A stretch of DNA of 64,000 nucleotides from Spirosoma sp. 48-14 (GTDB lineage Bacteria; Bacteroidota; Bacteroidia; Cytophagales; Spirosomataceae). The position numbers were made by a program, and so were the translations under genes. Location: the NCBI RefSeq assembly GCF_001898575.1, contig NZ_MKUD01000081.1:242123-306122 (forward strand), in the 5' to 3' direction. Of the stretch, positions 16,157 through 24,949 are shown piece after piece; the stretch's first letter is position 1; every line of letters begins with the position of its first letter. Under the pieces are notes generated by a model. That model had not been told where the DNA came from. It saw only the letters and a list, made by a program, of their open reading frames with translations, and ran no database searches.

Positions 16157-19100
16157 TTATAAAGTCAAACTAATTCCACCCTGAATACCAACGGGCTGGG
16201 GAGGAGTGCCGAGGTCGATACCTTGTGCATTCTGATCGCTGCTGGAACTGGATTCGGGATCGAGGCCGGTGTAGTTGGTGAGCAGCCACAGGTTGGTGCC
16301 AACGGCATACACCCGAACGTTCTGAATGCCTAATCGACTCGTGATTGCCTTCGGAACCGTATAGCCTACTGTTAGTGATTTTAGTCGCAGAAATGAGCCA
16401 TCTTCCAGCCAGCGGCTTCCGCCATCCCGGTAGTTGTTGACATTGATACCATCGGGACGAGGTACATCCGTCACGTCGCCCGGTTTCTGCCAGCGCGCCA
16501 GATTCGATTTGAAGATGATCCGGGCATCGTCACGCGCTCCACCACCTTCCCCGAAGAATCGATTGTGGTTGTAAATCTTATTGCCGTATTGATAGGAGAA
16601 AAACAGGTTCACATCGAAGCCCTTGTACGAAAAGCTGTTGGTAAGGCCACCAAAGAATTTCGGCCAGATGCTGCCCACCAGTTGCCGGTCATCGACAGTG
16701 ATTTTACCGTCTTTGTTTACGTCGTCGTACACCACGTTGCCCGTTTGTGGATCGACATACAATTGTTTGTACACCCAGAACGAATACAGCGGAAAGCCCT
16801 GTTGCTGGAGAATCAGATCGCGGCTACCGTATTTGAGTGGCGTCGCCAGTTTTTCGATCCGGTTCACATTTTGCGCCACGTTGAAACTGGTCGTCCAGGT
16901 CAGCCCACTCTGGCGAAGGTTGACCGTGTTGATACCCAGTTCAAATCCTTTGTTGCTGATTTCGGCCGCGTTGCTCCAATAACTGCTAAAGCCTGTCGTA
17001 CCGGCCAGCGCGATCTGAAACAGGCCGTTGGTGGTGTATTTATCGTAGACGTTCAGCTCCAGCCCAATCCGGTCGGTAAACAGCGATACGTCCAGTCCGG
17101 CACTGATTTGGCGGGTTCGCTCCCATTGCAAATCGGGGTTACCCAGTTGCTGGGGTGCAATACCGGGGCTTCCCTGATAGCCCGTGCCACCCGTCCAGAG
17201 CCCTTGTGCGGCAAAATTGCCGATGCCGTTCTGGTTACCCGTTACACCCCAGCTAGCCCGCAGTTTTAAATCGCTGATAGCCGTGACGTTCTGTAGGAAC
17301 GATTCCTGTTTCACGCGCCAGGCCACCCCTACTGATGGAAAATACCCCCATTTGCGGGATGAGCCAAAGCGCGACGACCCATCGGCCCGTACACTGGCAT
17401 CGATCAGGTATCGACCGGCGAAATTATAATCGGCCTTGGCGAAAAACGATGCCAGCGTGCTCTTGCTCCAGTTTTGCGAGCTGGCCGTAGTCGCTGCCGA
17501 TGAAATCTGCGTAAAATTATCGTTCGGGAAGCCCCGCCCTTCAGCATACGTACGGGTCAGGTTATCGCTCTGCAACGTATTCCCGATCAGTACACCCAAT
17601 GAGTGGTTCGAGCCAATCTTTTTCCGATACGTCAGCGTTTGCTCATTCAGCCAGGTAGTATACTGACTAATACTCGAGGTGGCATAGCCGTTCGGGCTAC
17701 CCGAAATCAGTTTGGAATTCCAGTATTCCGACTCGTTATAGTTGTTGTAATCGATGCCGAAGCTGGTCCGAAACTTCAGGCCGGGTAGCAGTTGGGCATC
17801 CGCATACAGGTTACCGATGTAGCGCAGGCTGGTCGTATGAACATTGTAGTTGTTGATCAGCAAGGTTAGGTTATCGAACCCGGCGCGGCCTACCAGCACC
17901 CCCTGATCGTTGGTCGGCGACAGGTACGTAGGTGTGTGCAAAGCCGCCTGTAACAACCCACCCGCAGGGCCATCGCCCGCCCGACCCTGATTCCGGTATG
18001 TGCGGGTGAATGTATTGCTGACACCCACCTGTATTTTGTCGTTTACCTGCTGATCCAGATTGACCTTAAAACTGGCCCGGTTAAAGTTGATGGGCCGAAT
18101 AATGGCTTCCTGTGTGTTGTAGCCACCTGCGATGTAGTATTTGGTCGATTGAGTACCGCCAGACAGGGAGATGTCGTAATTGCGGAGTTGAGCCGTTCGA
18201 AACAGTTCGCCCAGTCGGTCGTAGGTTTTCTGATCTTCGGGCAAACCACGGCCCCCTTCTGAGACGGGTCGAAATGGGCGGTTGGCAAATGTCCGGTTCA
18301 GCGAGGGGGTATCTTTACCCGTGTTTACCCACCATTCATTTACCAGGGTGGCATGTTCGGGGCCAGTCGTCAACTCCCAGAGTTTGGCAGCTTTCGCGGC
18401 CCCCGCCGACGCATCGATTTTCAGCGTCGACCGCTGGCCAAAAGCACCGCGCTTGGTTGTAATCAGTACCACACCGTTGGCCCCACGAGAGCCGTATAAT
18501 GCCGTAGCTTCAGCATCTTTCAATACCTCAATACTCTCAATATCAGACGGATTGATATCCGCAATGGGTGAGGTAGCTTTCCCTCCGGTACCAATTGTCT
18601 GAAGGCTGTTGCTGTTGATAAATACACCATCGACCACGTAGAGCGGGTCGTTACTGGCATTGATCGATGTAGCTCCACGCACGCGAATGTTGACCCGTTC
18701 GCCCGGCACACCCGTAGCACTCGAAATCTGCACGCCCGGTACTTTTCCCTGCAACTGGGCATCCACACTACCCACAGGAATGGATTTGGTATCGGCCGGA
18801 TCGATTTTGGCAATGGAACCAATCAGATTTTTCCGTTCCGATGTGCCGTACCCGACTACGATAACCTCACTAAGTTGCCGTGAATCAGCCGATAATTGTA
18901 CTTGTAAGGGTGCCGTTCCGTTGACGCGCACTTCGATGGTTTTATAGCCAATGGCCGACAGAATGAGCTGATCACCTGGTTTAGCCGACAAGCTAAACTG
19001 CCCGTTTGCATCGGTAACGGTCCCTTTCGACTGACCTTTCAGAACAATATTGACACCGGGAAGCGATTCACCGTTATCGGCCCGGACTGTGCCGGAAAGC

Positions 19101-19198
19101 GTAGCTATTGAGGAATTAGCGGATCTGTCGGTTGATTGAGCAGTCAGATCCAGCGAAACGAGTAAAAAAATTACCCATACTGCATAGAGTTTTTGCAT
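16157..19198 (-). CDS. SusC/RagA-family TonB-dependent outer-membrane transporter
   Basis: A 1013-residue protein. A signal peptide (MQKLYAVWVIFLLVSLDLTAQ) is followed by a carboxypeptidase-regulatory-like domain (ATLSGTVRADNGESLPGVNI). Next come a TonB-box-like region (LSEVIVVGYGT), the plug with the SusC signature NDPLYVVDGVF and IESIEVLKDAEATALYGSRG, and the 22-strand barrel to the C-terminus. It imports a large or scarce nutrient across the outer membrane with TonB energy. I start at ATG 19198; the 22 residues before it read as leader. Its substrate is unknown, and no glycoside hydrolase lies in this operon. Confidence 0.95.
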   Translation of the reverse strand: MQKLYAVWVIFLLVSLDLTAQSTDRSANSSIATLSGTVRADNGESLPGVNIVLKGQSKGTVTDANGQFSLSAKPGDQLILSAIGYKTIEVRVNGTAPLQVQLSADSRQLSEVIVVGYGTSERKNLIGSIAKIDPADTKSIPVGSVDAQLQGKVPGVQISSATGVPGERVNIRVRGATSINASNDPLYVVDGVFINSNSLQTIGTGGKATSPIADINPSDIESIEVLKDAEATALYGSRGANGVVLITTKRGAFGQRSTLKIDASAGAAKAAKLWELTTGPEHATLVNEWWVNTGKDTPSLNRTFANRPFRPVSEGGRGLPEDQKTYDRLGELFRTAQLRNYDISLSGGTQSTKYYIAGGYNTQEAIIRPINFNRASFKVNLDQQVNDKIQVGVSNTFTRTYRNQGRAGDGPAGGLLQAALHTPTYLSPTNDQGVLVGRAGFDNLTLLINNYNVHTTSLRYIGNLYADAQLLPGLKFRTSFGIDYNNYNESEYWNSKLISGSPNGYATSSISQYTTWLNEQTLTYRKKIGSNHSLGVLIGNTLQSDNLTRTYAEGRGFPNDNFTQISSAATTASSQNWSKSTLASFFAKADYNFAGRYLIDASVRADGSSRFGSSRKWGYFPSVGVAWRVKQESFLQNVTAISDLKLRASWGVTGNQNGIGNFAAQGLWTGGTGYQGSPGIAPQQLGNPDLQWERTRQISAGLDVSLFTDRIGLELNVYDKYTTNGLFQIALAGTTGFSSYWSNAAEISNKGFELGINTVNLRQSGLTWTTSFNVAQNVNRIEKLATPLKYGSRDLILQQQGFPLYSFWVYKQLYVDPQTGNVVYDDVNKDGKITVDDRQLVGSIWPKFFGGLTNSFSYKGFDVNLFFSYQYGNKIYNHNRFFGEGGGARDDARIIFKSNLARWQKPGDVTDVPRPDGINVNNYRDGGSRWLEDGSFLRLKSLTVGYTVPKAITSRLGIQNVRVYAVGTNLWLLTNYTGLDPESSSSSDQNAQGIDLGTPPQPVGIQGGISLTL

Positions 19199-19285
19199 TA
19201 CTTTGTAATGGTTACGTGAGAAACAGGGTAGTCCACCCGGCGTCGTAAGCGCCTGATGGATCAAAAACTAGCTTGTTGTGACCTG

Positions 19286-19316
19286 CCGAAACGGTTGCCG
19301 CCGTTTCGGTTTTTTT
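19286..19316 (+). terminator. Plus-strand terminator upstream of susC
   Basis: A perfect 9-bp GC-rich stem (CCGAAACGG / CCGTTTCGG, loop TTGCCG) followed by a run of T residues on the plus strand. No plus-strand gene precedes it. It would end a transcript running antisense to the susC start. Confidence 0.75.
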
Positions 19317-19379
19317 ATTCATCCCACCTATACCGGTTGCCGCCAGCCTAAGTGGTTTGATCGGTTAGGGTGAGGGTGG

Positions 19380-19479
19380 ATTCTCAAATCTGCCCTCGTA
19401 CGATTTCTCAAAACTGAGCTAGACAAACCGTTCGGTTTTGAGAAACCGCACGCGTCAGGTTTAAGAACCTGACGTCACG
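19380..19479. repeat. Composite hairpin repeat, copy A
   Basis: An imperfect long inverted repeat (19404-19417 with 19431-19445, core TTTCTCAAAAC / GTTTTGAGAAA) is flanked by the small hairpin GTCAGGTT-TAAG-AACCTGAC at 19454-19473. Its close relative is at 39629-39738. It lies at the 3' end of the DUF4395 gene. Confidence 0.75.
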
Positions 19480-19494
19480 AATGCAAACAATTTC

Positions 19495-19938
19495 TTAGTC
19501 ATTTACTTTAGCAAACAACCGTAGGTAATACGTATACACGTAGCAGCCAGCGCAAAAGCCAACAATTGATTCCAGTGCGGCAAAAACGGCCAGCACACTT
19601 ACTGCAAGTAGAGTTGAAACGCCTGCTATATGTAGTACCATAATCAGGATAGCAAAGCCGAAGCCAATGCGAGCCGCGAATTGCTTAGGAGCCTGATCGG
19701 TGCCTTTATAAGGCAAATGGAAAGTATTTACCAAGCCGTCGGCTATCGTTCCTAATGGACTGTATTTTCCTAAATCGGTGCTCCGAAGACCAAAATCGAC
19801 AAACAGTAAAAGAGGCAAAGCCAACCAATTCGTTAGCAAATACACAACGGCTATAAGCAGGACAAGACCCGCTACCAGACGAACTTTCGTCTCATTGATC
19901 TGAACCCCACTCGTGGGACATATAATCTGGTTACTCAT
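19495..19938 (-). CDS. DUF4395 membrane protein
   Basis: A 147-residue integral membrane protein. The N-terminal ICPTSGVQINETKVRLVAG matches the conserved start of DUF4395 (CP...NE..VR). It is followed by three to four membrane segments and a cysteine pair in IVGFCAGCYVYTYY. The function of the family is not known; members often occur beside sulfur-transfer or thiol-redox genes, and the two cysteine sites would fit a thiol role. It follows the ACT-domain gene by 26 bases on the same strand and lies upstream of the susC operon, separated by a repeat and a hairpin. Confidence 0.8.
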   Translation of the reverse strand: MSNQIICPTSGVQINETKVRLVAGLVLLIAVVYLLTNWLALPLLLFVDFGLRSTDLGKYSPLGTIADGLVNTFHLPYKGTDQAPKQFAARIGFGFAILIMVLHIAGVSTLLAVSVLAVFAALESIVGFCAGCYVYTYYLRLFAKVND

Positions 19939-19964
19939 GTTTTAGTTGTTTTCGGTATTCTTTG

Positions 19965-20225
19965 TCAATCACTCTGCCGCACACTAACCAGCCCCTGTAT
20001 GGCAGACAACTGCCGGTAAATTCGGGCCAGCTGATTATCGTCCTGTACCCAGACCGTCAGCTGACCATCGACCCGAACGCCATTGACCACAAACGACAGT
20101 CCCGTAATTCGACACTGGTCATCCTGTGGAACGGCATTGGCTACGTCGTCTACGAAATTCAGTCGGTCGAACCCGATAATCTGGTAGACCAGTTGGCGGT
20201 TTCCTGTTGTTGAAGCTGATAGCAT
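19965..20225 (-). CDS. Stand-alone ACT-domain protein (RelA/SpoT C-terminus-like)
   Basis: An 86-residue protein that resembles only the C-terminal ACT domain of RelA/SpoT enzymes: IIGFDRLNFVDDVANAV, VNGVRVDGQLTVWVQD and IYRQLSAIQGLVSVRQ. No synthetase or hydrolase part is present upstream. ACT domains bind small ligands, often amino acids. It starts with ATG 20225 and sits 26 bases before the DUF4395 gene. A similar-size open frame on the opposite strand shows no conserved pattern. It could be a true ligand sensor or a remnant of a rel gene. Confidence 0.65.
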   Translation of the reverse strand: MLSASTTGNRQLVYQIIGFDRLNFVDDVANAVPQDDQCRITGLSFVVNGVRVDGQLTVWVQDDNQLARIYRQLSAIQGLVSVRQSD

Positions 20226-20288
20226 ACCGGAAGCGAATTGTCGTTGAACGTTGTTGTTTGTTGACGAAGTGAATTGTTAAAAATATTT

Positions 20289-20332
20289 AATCTATGTACT
20301 TAATATAGATTTAAAGTAAATTCTTACTTTTG
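20289..20332. promoter_or_regulatory. Dyad and possible -7 box upstream of the Rrf2 gene
   Basis: AATCTAT (20289-20295) and ATAGATT (20305-20311) form a dyad with a 9-base spacer. TACTTTTG at 20325-20332 fits the -7 consensus TAnnTTTG on the plus strand. No -33 TTTG is seen, so the promoter may need an activator. Confidence 0.4.
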
Positions 20333-20399
20333 CCTGTCGATGAAGGAATCGAATGTATGTGAAGGCTAGTTAATCAAGGAATTACCAGAACTGGAACCG

Positions 20400-20555
20400 A
20401 TGAAACTACACGGCTACTATCCTCCCATTAACAAGGATAATGGTTCATTTTACAACAACATCGGAGCAGGCAGAAGTCCATTACGAACTGAGTTTGTGGT
20501 CATTGACGCCGTAAAGGTAAGCGGGAGATTTTTTATTTTCCAAATTAGTATATAA
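20400..20555 (+). CDS. Possible small protein of 51 residues
   Basis: An ATG frame of 51 codons lies in the long leader between the -7 box at 20325 and the Rrf2 gene. The product begins MKLHGYYPPINKDNGSFYNN and ends FFIFQISI. I recognise no family. It could be a leader peptide or chance; there is no clear ribosome-binding site. Confidence 0.25.
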   Translation: MKLHGYYPPINKDNGSFYNNIGAGRSPLRTEFVVIDAVKVSGRFFIFQISI

Positions 20556-20563
20556 AATTTATC

Positions 20564-20580
20564 GGATAAATATATTATCC
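20564..20580. promoter_or_regulatory. Candidate Rrf2 operator
   Basis: GGATAA-ATATA-TTATCC is a perfect dyad with 6-bp arms, 40 bases before the Rrf2 start codon. Rrf2 regulators usually bind such dyads in their own promoters, so autoregulation is likely. Confidence 0.55.
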
Positions 20581-20619
20581 TAAAACCCTATCGGAATCAC
20601 ACACTAAATAAAATGCTAT

Positions 20620-21063
20620 ATGATCTCTAAAAGAGCAAAATACGCGATCAAAGCCATGAAAGCCTTGACCCAGGCGTATGGGAACGGACCCGTGCTGATT
20701 GCACGCATTGCCGAGCAGGAACACATTCCACAAAAATTTTTGGAAGGCATTTTACTGGAACTGCGGAATCATGGATTGCTGCAAAGCCAGAAAGGGAAAG
20801 GGGGTGGCTACATGCTGCGGGTGGAGCCGGATCGGATCACACTGGCCCAACTCGTTCGTATTATCGATGGCCCCATAGCACCAACGCCTTGTGTGTCCCT
20901 TCATTTTTACACCCGCTGCGACGACTGCGACAGCGAAGAGACGTGTAAGATCAGGCCCATCATGCTACGTGTTCGGGACGCCAACCTGGCCGTTTACGAA
21001 AAAACAACCTTACAGATGCTCGTCGATGGCATAAAGGAACCGACTATGTTGGTACCTGTATAA
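20620..21063 (+). CDS. Rrf2-family transcriptional regulator
   Basis: A 147-residue regulator. The winged helix shows KRAKYAIKAMKAL, IAEQEHIPQKFLEGILLELRNHGLL and the wing SQKGKGGGYML. The C-terminal part carries cysteines C91, C100, C103 and C109, more than a plain DNA-binding protein needs. Rrf2 proteins such as IscR, NsrR and CymR sense Fe-S status, nitric oxide or cysteine supply. In Bacteroidota they often accompany sulfur genes, and this one stands divergent from the ACT/DUF4395 pair. A dyad lies just upstream. The ligand cannot be told from sequence. Confidence 0.88.
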   Translation: MISKRAKYAIKAMKALTQAYGNGPVLIARIAEQEHIPQKFLEGILLELRNHGLLQSQKGKGGGYMLRVEPDRITLAQLVRIIDGPIAPTPCVSLHFYTRCDDCDSEETCKIRPIMLRVRDANLAVYEKTTLQMLVDGIKEPTMLVPV

Positions 21064-21121
21064 TCCAGCGCTGGCTTTTGCTACATTTGCCCTACACAGG
21101 CAATGCAAACGCTGATCCGGT

Positions 21122-22000
21122 ATGGCCCCGCTTACGCGCCGACAACACCTTTACCTCCGCCTTGCGCTGGTGCCCATCGCTGCGCTGGTCGCTTCACATG
21201 TGGTGTTTGGTCAGCTATTTCCAGGGCAACCGGGCTATCAGTTTCCATGGCCTTATTTTCTGACGGTAGCAACGGTGATGGCCTCCTGCTGGGAGGTGAA
21301 TCTGGCTGTTTTTGACTGGCTCGATGCCCGACTGCCGTTTGGTCAGCAGCCCACCCGGCGTTTGGCGGCTCAGTTTGTTGTGGGTGGAGTAGCTACGTTA
21401 GTGACCTTTGCTATTGTCTTCCCACTTGCTCAACGGCTATACACAAGCCACTGGCCAGCTCTGCCAACGGTGTTGAAAGGAATAACGGTTTGTATCACAT
21501 TGGCGTCACTGCTGAATGGCGGCTACGTAGGGCTTTATATTTTACGGGCTTTTTTAACTGAGCGCGAGATAAAAAGTCGATCCATTTCCGAAAGTCCCCT
21601 GGGTTCCAACCCAATCACTACGCCTTTGCCAGTGCCCCAACTGGTTACGATAGCCATGCATACGGGTAAACTCCGGCTCTCTGTCGATCAGATTGCCTAT
21701 TTCTATTCAACAGGTGGGTTGATCTTACTGGTCAAAACCGATGGACAGCAGGTGTCTACGTCCTATTCTTCCTTTGCCCAATTGACCCCTCAACTCGATA
21801 ACCGATCCTTTTTTCAGCTTAATCGCCAGTTTCTGGCGGCCCAAAACGCCGTTCGGACGGTTCAGGACGATACCAATCGTAAGCTGGCCGTCCTGCTTGT
21901 TCCGGCCCTGCACAGGCAGCAACCGCACGAAGAGGTGATGGTAAGCCGGTATCGGCGTCCTGATTTTAAAAAATGGTTTGAGGCTACCCCAATCGCCTGA
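21122..22000 (+). CDS. Membrane-bound LytTR regulator
   Basis: A 292-residue protein with four membrane segments in the first 150 residues (for example LRLALVPIAALVASHVVFG and LAAQFVVGGVATLVTFAIVFPLA). A LytTR DNA-binding domain follows from about 185 (KLRLSVDQIAYFYSTGGLILLV, NRSFFQLNRQFLAAQNAVRTV). Membrane-anchored LytTR proteins act as one-component regulators or pair with small membrane partners. The next gene encodes a multi-pass membrane protein of unknown function 122 bases downstream on the same strand. Confidence 0.85.
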   Translation: MAPLTRRQHLYLRLALVPIAALVASHVVFGQLFPGQPGYQFPWPYFLTVATVMASCWEVNLAVFDWLDARLPFGQQPTRRLAAQFVVGGVATLVTFAIVFPLAQRLYTSHWPALPTVLKGITVCITLASLLNGGYVGLYILRAFLTEREIKSRSISESPLGSNPITTPLPVPQLVTIAMHTGKLRLSVDQIAYFYSTGGLILLVKTDGQQVSTSYSSFAQLTPQLDNRSFFQLNRQFLAAQNAVRTVQDDTNRKLAVLLVPALHRQQPHEEVMVSRYRRPDFKKWFEATPIA

Positions 22001-22122
22001 CCATTCATCGTTCGTTTGGATACTATTCATCGTCATAGAGGGCTGGCCATTGCATTTCTGTCTGACGACTGTCCTTCCTTTGCCATCGCAAGTAATAGGA
22101 CTTGCTCTAACAGGCCGTTATC

Positions 22123-22854
22123 ATGCAACCCAATCTTTCTCATCTATACGACACGACACCGCTCTGGCTCGACGCTTTTTTTGGAGCAACAACGCTCTTA
22201 ACTGGTTATTATCTCTATAGCGGGGTTCGACAGGTTTCCAAACGTGCAGCGAATCGATTGTTCGTTGGCGTATCGATCTGGCTAATCATTTTAGCCCTTC
22301 TAGCCTACAATCAGATTTTTCTCCACCTCGATGCCAGACCGCCAGGTTTAGTACTGGTTATTGGTCCACCATTACTTTTTATAATAGGCCTGTTCATCAC
22401 AACCCAGGGGCGGCTCTGGATCGAAAAACTGCCACTGTCGACACTGACCGTTCTCCACGCTGTACGGGTTCCTGTAGAGCTAAGTTTGTACGGGCTTTAT
22501 CTATACCATCAGGTGCCGCACTTGATGACATTTGAAGGAGGCAACGTTGATATTCTGTCGGGCCTGACGGCTCCTGTTGTGGCTTATTTTACGTTTCAAC
22601 GCCACCAATTGTCAAACCAATGGCTTTTAGTCTGGAACATGCTGGTGTTGGGCTTAGTGCTGAATATTGTGATTCATGCTATTTTGTCGGCGCCCTTCCC
22701 CTTTCAACAATTCGGTTTCGATCAACCCAATGTGGGCATTCTGAAAGTCCCCTACGTCTGGCTTCCGGGTTTTGTTGTTCCTACCGTTTTGTTCGCACAC
22801 CTGGTTGCCATTTATCGGCTGATAAAGAAGGTTGTTCGTAACAAGCCAAGCTGA
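22123..22854 (+). CDS. Multi-pass membrane protein, unknown function
   Basis: A 243-residue protein with about seven hydrophobic segments and few charged residues, which I do not recognise. Examples are LFVGVSIWLIILALLAYNQ, LVLVIGPPLLFIIGLFITT and LPGFVVPTVLFAHLVAIYRL, with a basic cytoplasmic tail (KKVVRNKPS). Position downstream of the membrane LytTR gene suggests a linked role, but the 122-base gap leaves this open. It is convergent with the histidine kinase gene. Confidence 0.65.
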   Translation: MQPNLSHLYDTTPLWLDAFFGATTLLTGYYLYSGVRQVSKRAANRLFVGVSIWLIILALLAYNQIFLHLDARPPGLVLVIGPPLLFIIGLFITTQGRLWIEKLPLSTLTVLHAVRVPVELSLYGLYLYHQVPHLMTFEGGNVDILSGLTAPVVAYFTFQRHQLSNQWLLVWNMLVLGLVLNIVIHAILSAPFPFQQFGFDQPNVGILKVPYVWLPGFVVPTVLFAHLVAIYRLIKKVVRNKPS

Positions 22855-22870
22855 ACGATGCGTTAATCGC

Positions 22871-24844
22871 CTATACATCTACTTCTACGGTGGTGCCTTC
22901 TTCAGCAAAAACCCGGAAGGTGCCGCCTAGTTCCTGCGCGCGGGTCTGCATATTCTGAAGGCCGTAGTGATGACTCGATACAACAGTATTGTTCCAGGTG
23001 AAGCCGCAGCCATTATCATGAATCCTGAGGTTAATCCGCCCGCCCGAACTCACCTGCAACTGCACGTTGGCGACCGTAGCCTGCGCATGCTTGACAACGT
23101 TGTTCAGGGCCTCCTGCACGATTCTAAACAGATTTAGTACCTGAGTCGATGAAAGCCGTTGCGATTGCGAGCCCATGACCTGTACATCGACATGCAGGCC
23201 ATCCGGTTCATGGAAATAGCGATTGATATACTGATTCAATCGTTCGTCAAACTCCTCGACGGTAAAGCTTTCCTGGTGAATGGCCCAAATGGTTTCGCGA
23301 AGTAGCTTAACGGCTTCGCGGGTGTGCATGACAATCGTCCGTAAGCGCGACGCCCATTGCTTCCCTTCTTTCGTCGATTGTTTTTCGGCCTGATCGCTAA
23401 TATGTGTCAGATTGGTCACGATGAAGGCCAGATGCGCCCCTACGTTATCGTGCAAATCGCGGGCAATCCGTTCTTTCTCGACCAGTAGGCTATTTTTCAA
23501 GGCCAATGCCTGTACTTCGGCTTCGTAGGCCCGTTGCTGCTGATCGGTACTTTCTTTAATGAGCCGCTCGGTTCGGTCGCGCTCCATTTTGTAGCGATAG
23601 GCTAAACCAATGGTCAACACCAGCACTTCAAACAAAGCCGCTACGGCATAATAGGTAAAATTGGCGACTGGCTCAACGGTAGGAATCAAACCAAAATTGG
23701 CGAAGACCTGCCCAAGATTAAGGGCGTAAAACGGCGAAACGGCAATCAGATACAACCAGGCTTCGCCAACGTGATACCGCCGAACAATTCCTACCACAAT
23801 ATAGGCCCCAATCACGGGCATGGGAAACCAGTAAAAAATCGAGAAGATTCGCACCATAATCAATTCGACCGTGGGCGAAAAGGGGGTAATCAGTTCAATG
23901 GTCAGGCCAAGCAAGCAGAAAAGGCCACACCAGAGCACCACCGTTCCGATGGTATGCCAGCGCCGGGAAGGCGTATTTTTGACCGACAGAAAGGTACGAA
24001 CGAAGGTTAGCTGCGAATAGAACAGAATCAGAGGGAACAGGAAATAGATATTCTGCCGGGGCAACCAGAACTGAAGCTCGAAACCAAACTGATTCAGAAA
24101 ACCGTCGTTGATGACAAAAAAACCGACCAGACCCAGCAGGCAGAAAATGTATTTCGAATAAATTTGGTCGAGCGTGGTCAGAAAAAAAATAAGGCTCATA
24201 ACCGCCACAAACGTCAGTGCAAACAGTACGCCCCCCCAAAATAAGTAGCCTTTCTGAACCAGCGATTCATAGGCCGACTCCCGAATCAGGCTAATGGGTA
24301 CAAGCTGCGTACCCCGCTGTTTATACATGCGGAAATAGGCTGTTACGCGCTCATGGGCAGGTACAGTAAACGGAAACCAGTAATGACGGTGATACCGAAT
24401 TCGTTGGGTAGCGGGCGTTTTCCAGCCGATTACGGGTGAGGCCGACAACACCCGATTGTGGCTGTCGACAATGAAAAGTTGAAGGGAATCGAACGACCAG
24501 AAATCAACTTCGGCTAACCAGGCCTGCGTCGTTTTCGAGCCATTTTCCAGCCGAAATCGTAACCAGACAGGCCGAGCCGCTTTTATACCCGTTACATAGC
24601 CAAAGTTAGGAACGGGCGTCGCTATAGGTTGAAAGACATTACCCGAAGCCAGCCCAATCATGTCTGCAATCGTTCGGGTAGCCAGCGAGTCACGGAAATA
24701 AGCCAGGTGTCCACGTAATGATACCTCATTGCCCTGCGTAGACAAACGAATGACCGGCTGCTTACTGAGCGGTTGTGCTGCCAGGCGAAAAGTCAGTAAG
24801 CAACAGCTTAAAATGAAGAATACCTGTTGACTAAAATGTCGCAT
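22871..24844 (-). CDS. 7TMR-DISM sensor histidine kinase
   Basis: A 657-residue membrane kinase. A signal peptide is followed by an extracellular DISM domain (about 30-190, FRDSLATRTIADMIG and VWLRFRLENGSK). Seven membrane segments span roughly 200-420. A HisKA_3 dimerisation domain has phosphoacceptor H465 in ERIARDLHDNVGAHL, and the ATPase domain shows LFRIVQEALNNVVKHAQAT and DNGCGF. HisKA_3 kinases usually pair with NarL/LuxR-type response regulators, but no such gene is in this window. DISM domains are thought to sense carbohydrates or other envelope ligands. Confidence 0.92.
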   Translation of the reverse strand: MRHFSQQVFFILSCCLLTFRLAAQPLSKQPVIRLSTQGNEVSLRGHLAYFRDSLATRTIADMIGLASGNVFQPIATPVPNFGYVTGIKAARPVWLRFRLENGSKTTQAWLAEVDFWSFDSLQLFIVDSHNRVLSASPVIGWKTPATQRIRYHRHYWFPFTVPAHERVTAYFRMYKQRGTQLVPISLIRESAYESLVQKGYLFWGGVLFALTFVAVMSLIFFLTTLDQIYSKYIFCLLGLVGFFVINDGFLNQFGFELQFWLPRQNIYFLFPLILFYSQLTFVRTFLSVKNTPSRRWHTIGTVVLWCGLFCLLGLTIELITPFSPTVELIMVRIFSIFYWFPMPVIGAYIVVGIVRRYHVGEAWLYLIAVSPFYALNLGQVFANFGLIPTVEPVANFTYYAVAALFEVLVLTIGLAYRYKMERDRTERLIKESTDQQQRAYEAEVQALALKNSLLVEKERIARDLHDNVGAHLAFIVTNLTHISDQAEKQSTKEGKQWASRLRTIVMHTREAVKLLRETIWAIHQESFTVEEFDERLNQYINRYFHEPDGLHVDVQVMGSQSQRLSSTQVLNLFRIVQEALNNVVKHAQATVANVQLQVSSGGRINLRIHDNGCGFTWNNTVVSSHHYGLQNMQTRAQELGGTFRVFAEEGTTVEVDV

Positions 24845-24894
24845 CAGTGATTTGAGGTACCACTAATGTAGTCATTTATTTAGAGAGTGAAACA

Positions 24895-24949
24895 GTGAAA
24901 GAGCGAAAGAGTGGCAGCGGACCTCTGTTTCACTCTTTCGCTCTTTCAC
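24895..24949. repeat. 19-bp inverted repeat of the GAAAGAGTG type
   Basis: The perfect arms GTGAAAGAGCGAAAGAGTG (24895-24913) and its complement (24931-24949) flank a 17-base loop. It overlaps the stop codon of the following minus-strand oxidoreductase gene and may end its transcript. The motif recurs at 26388-26558. Confidence 0.85.
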
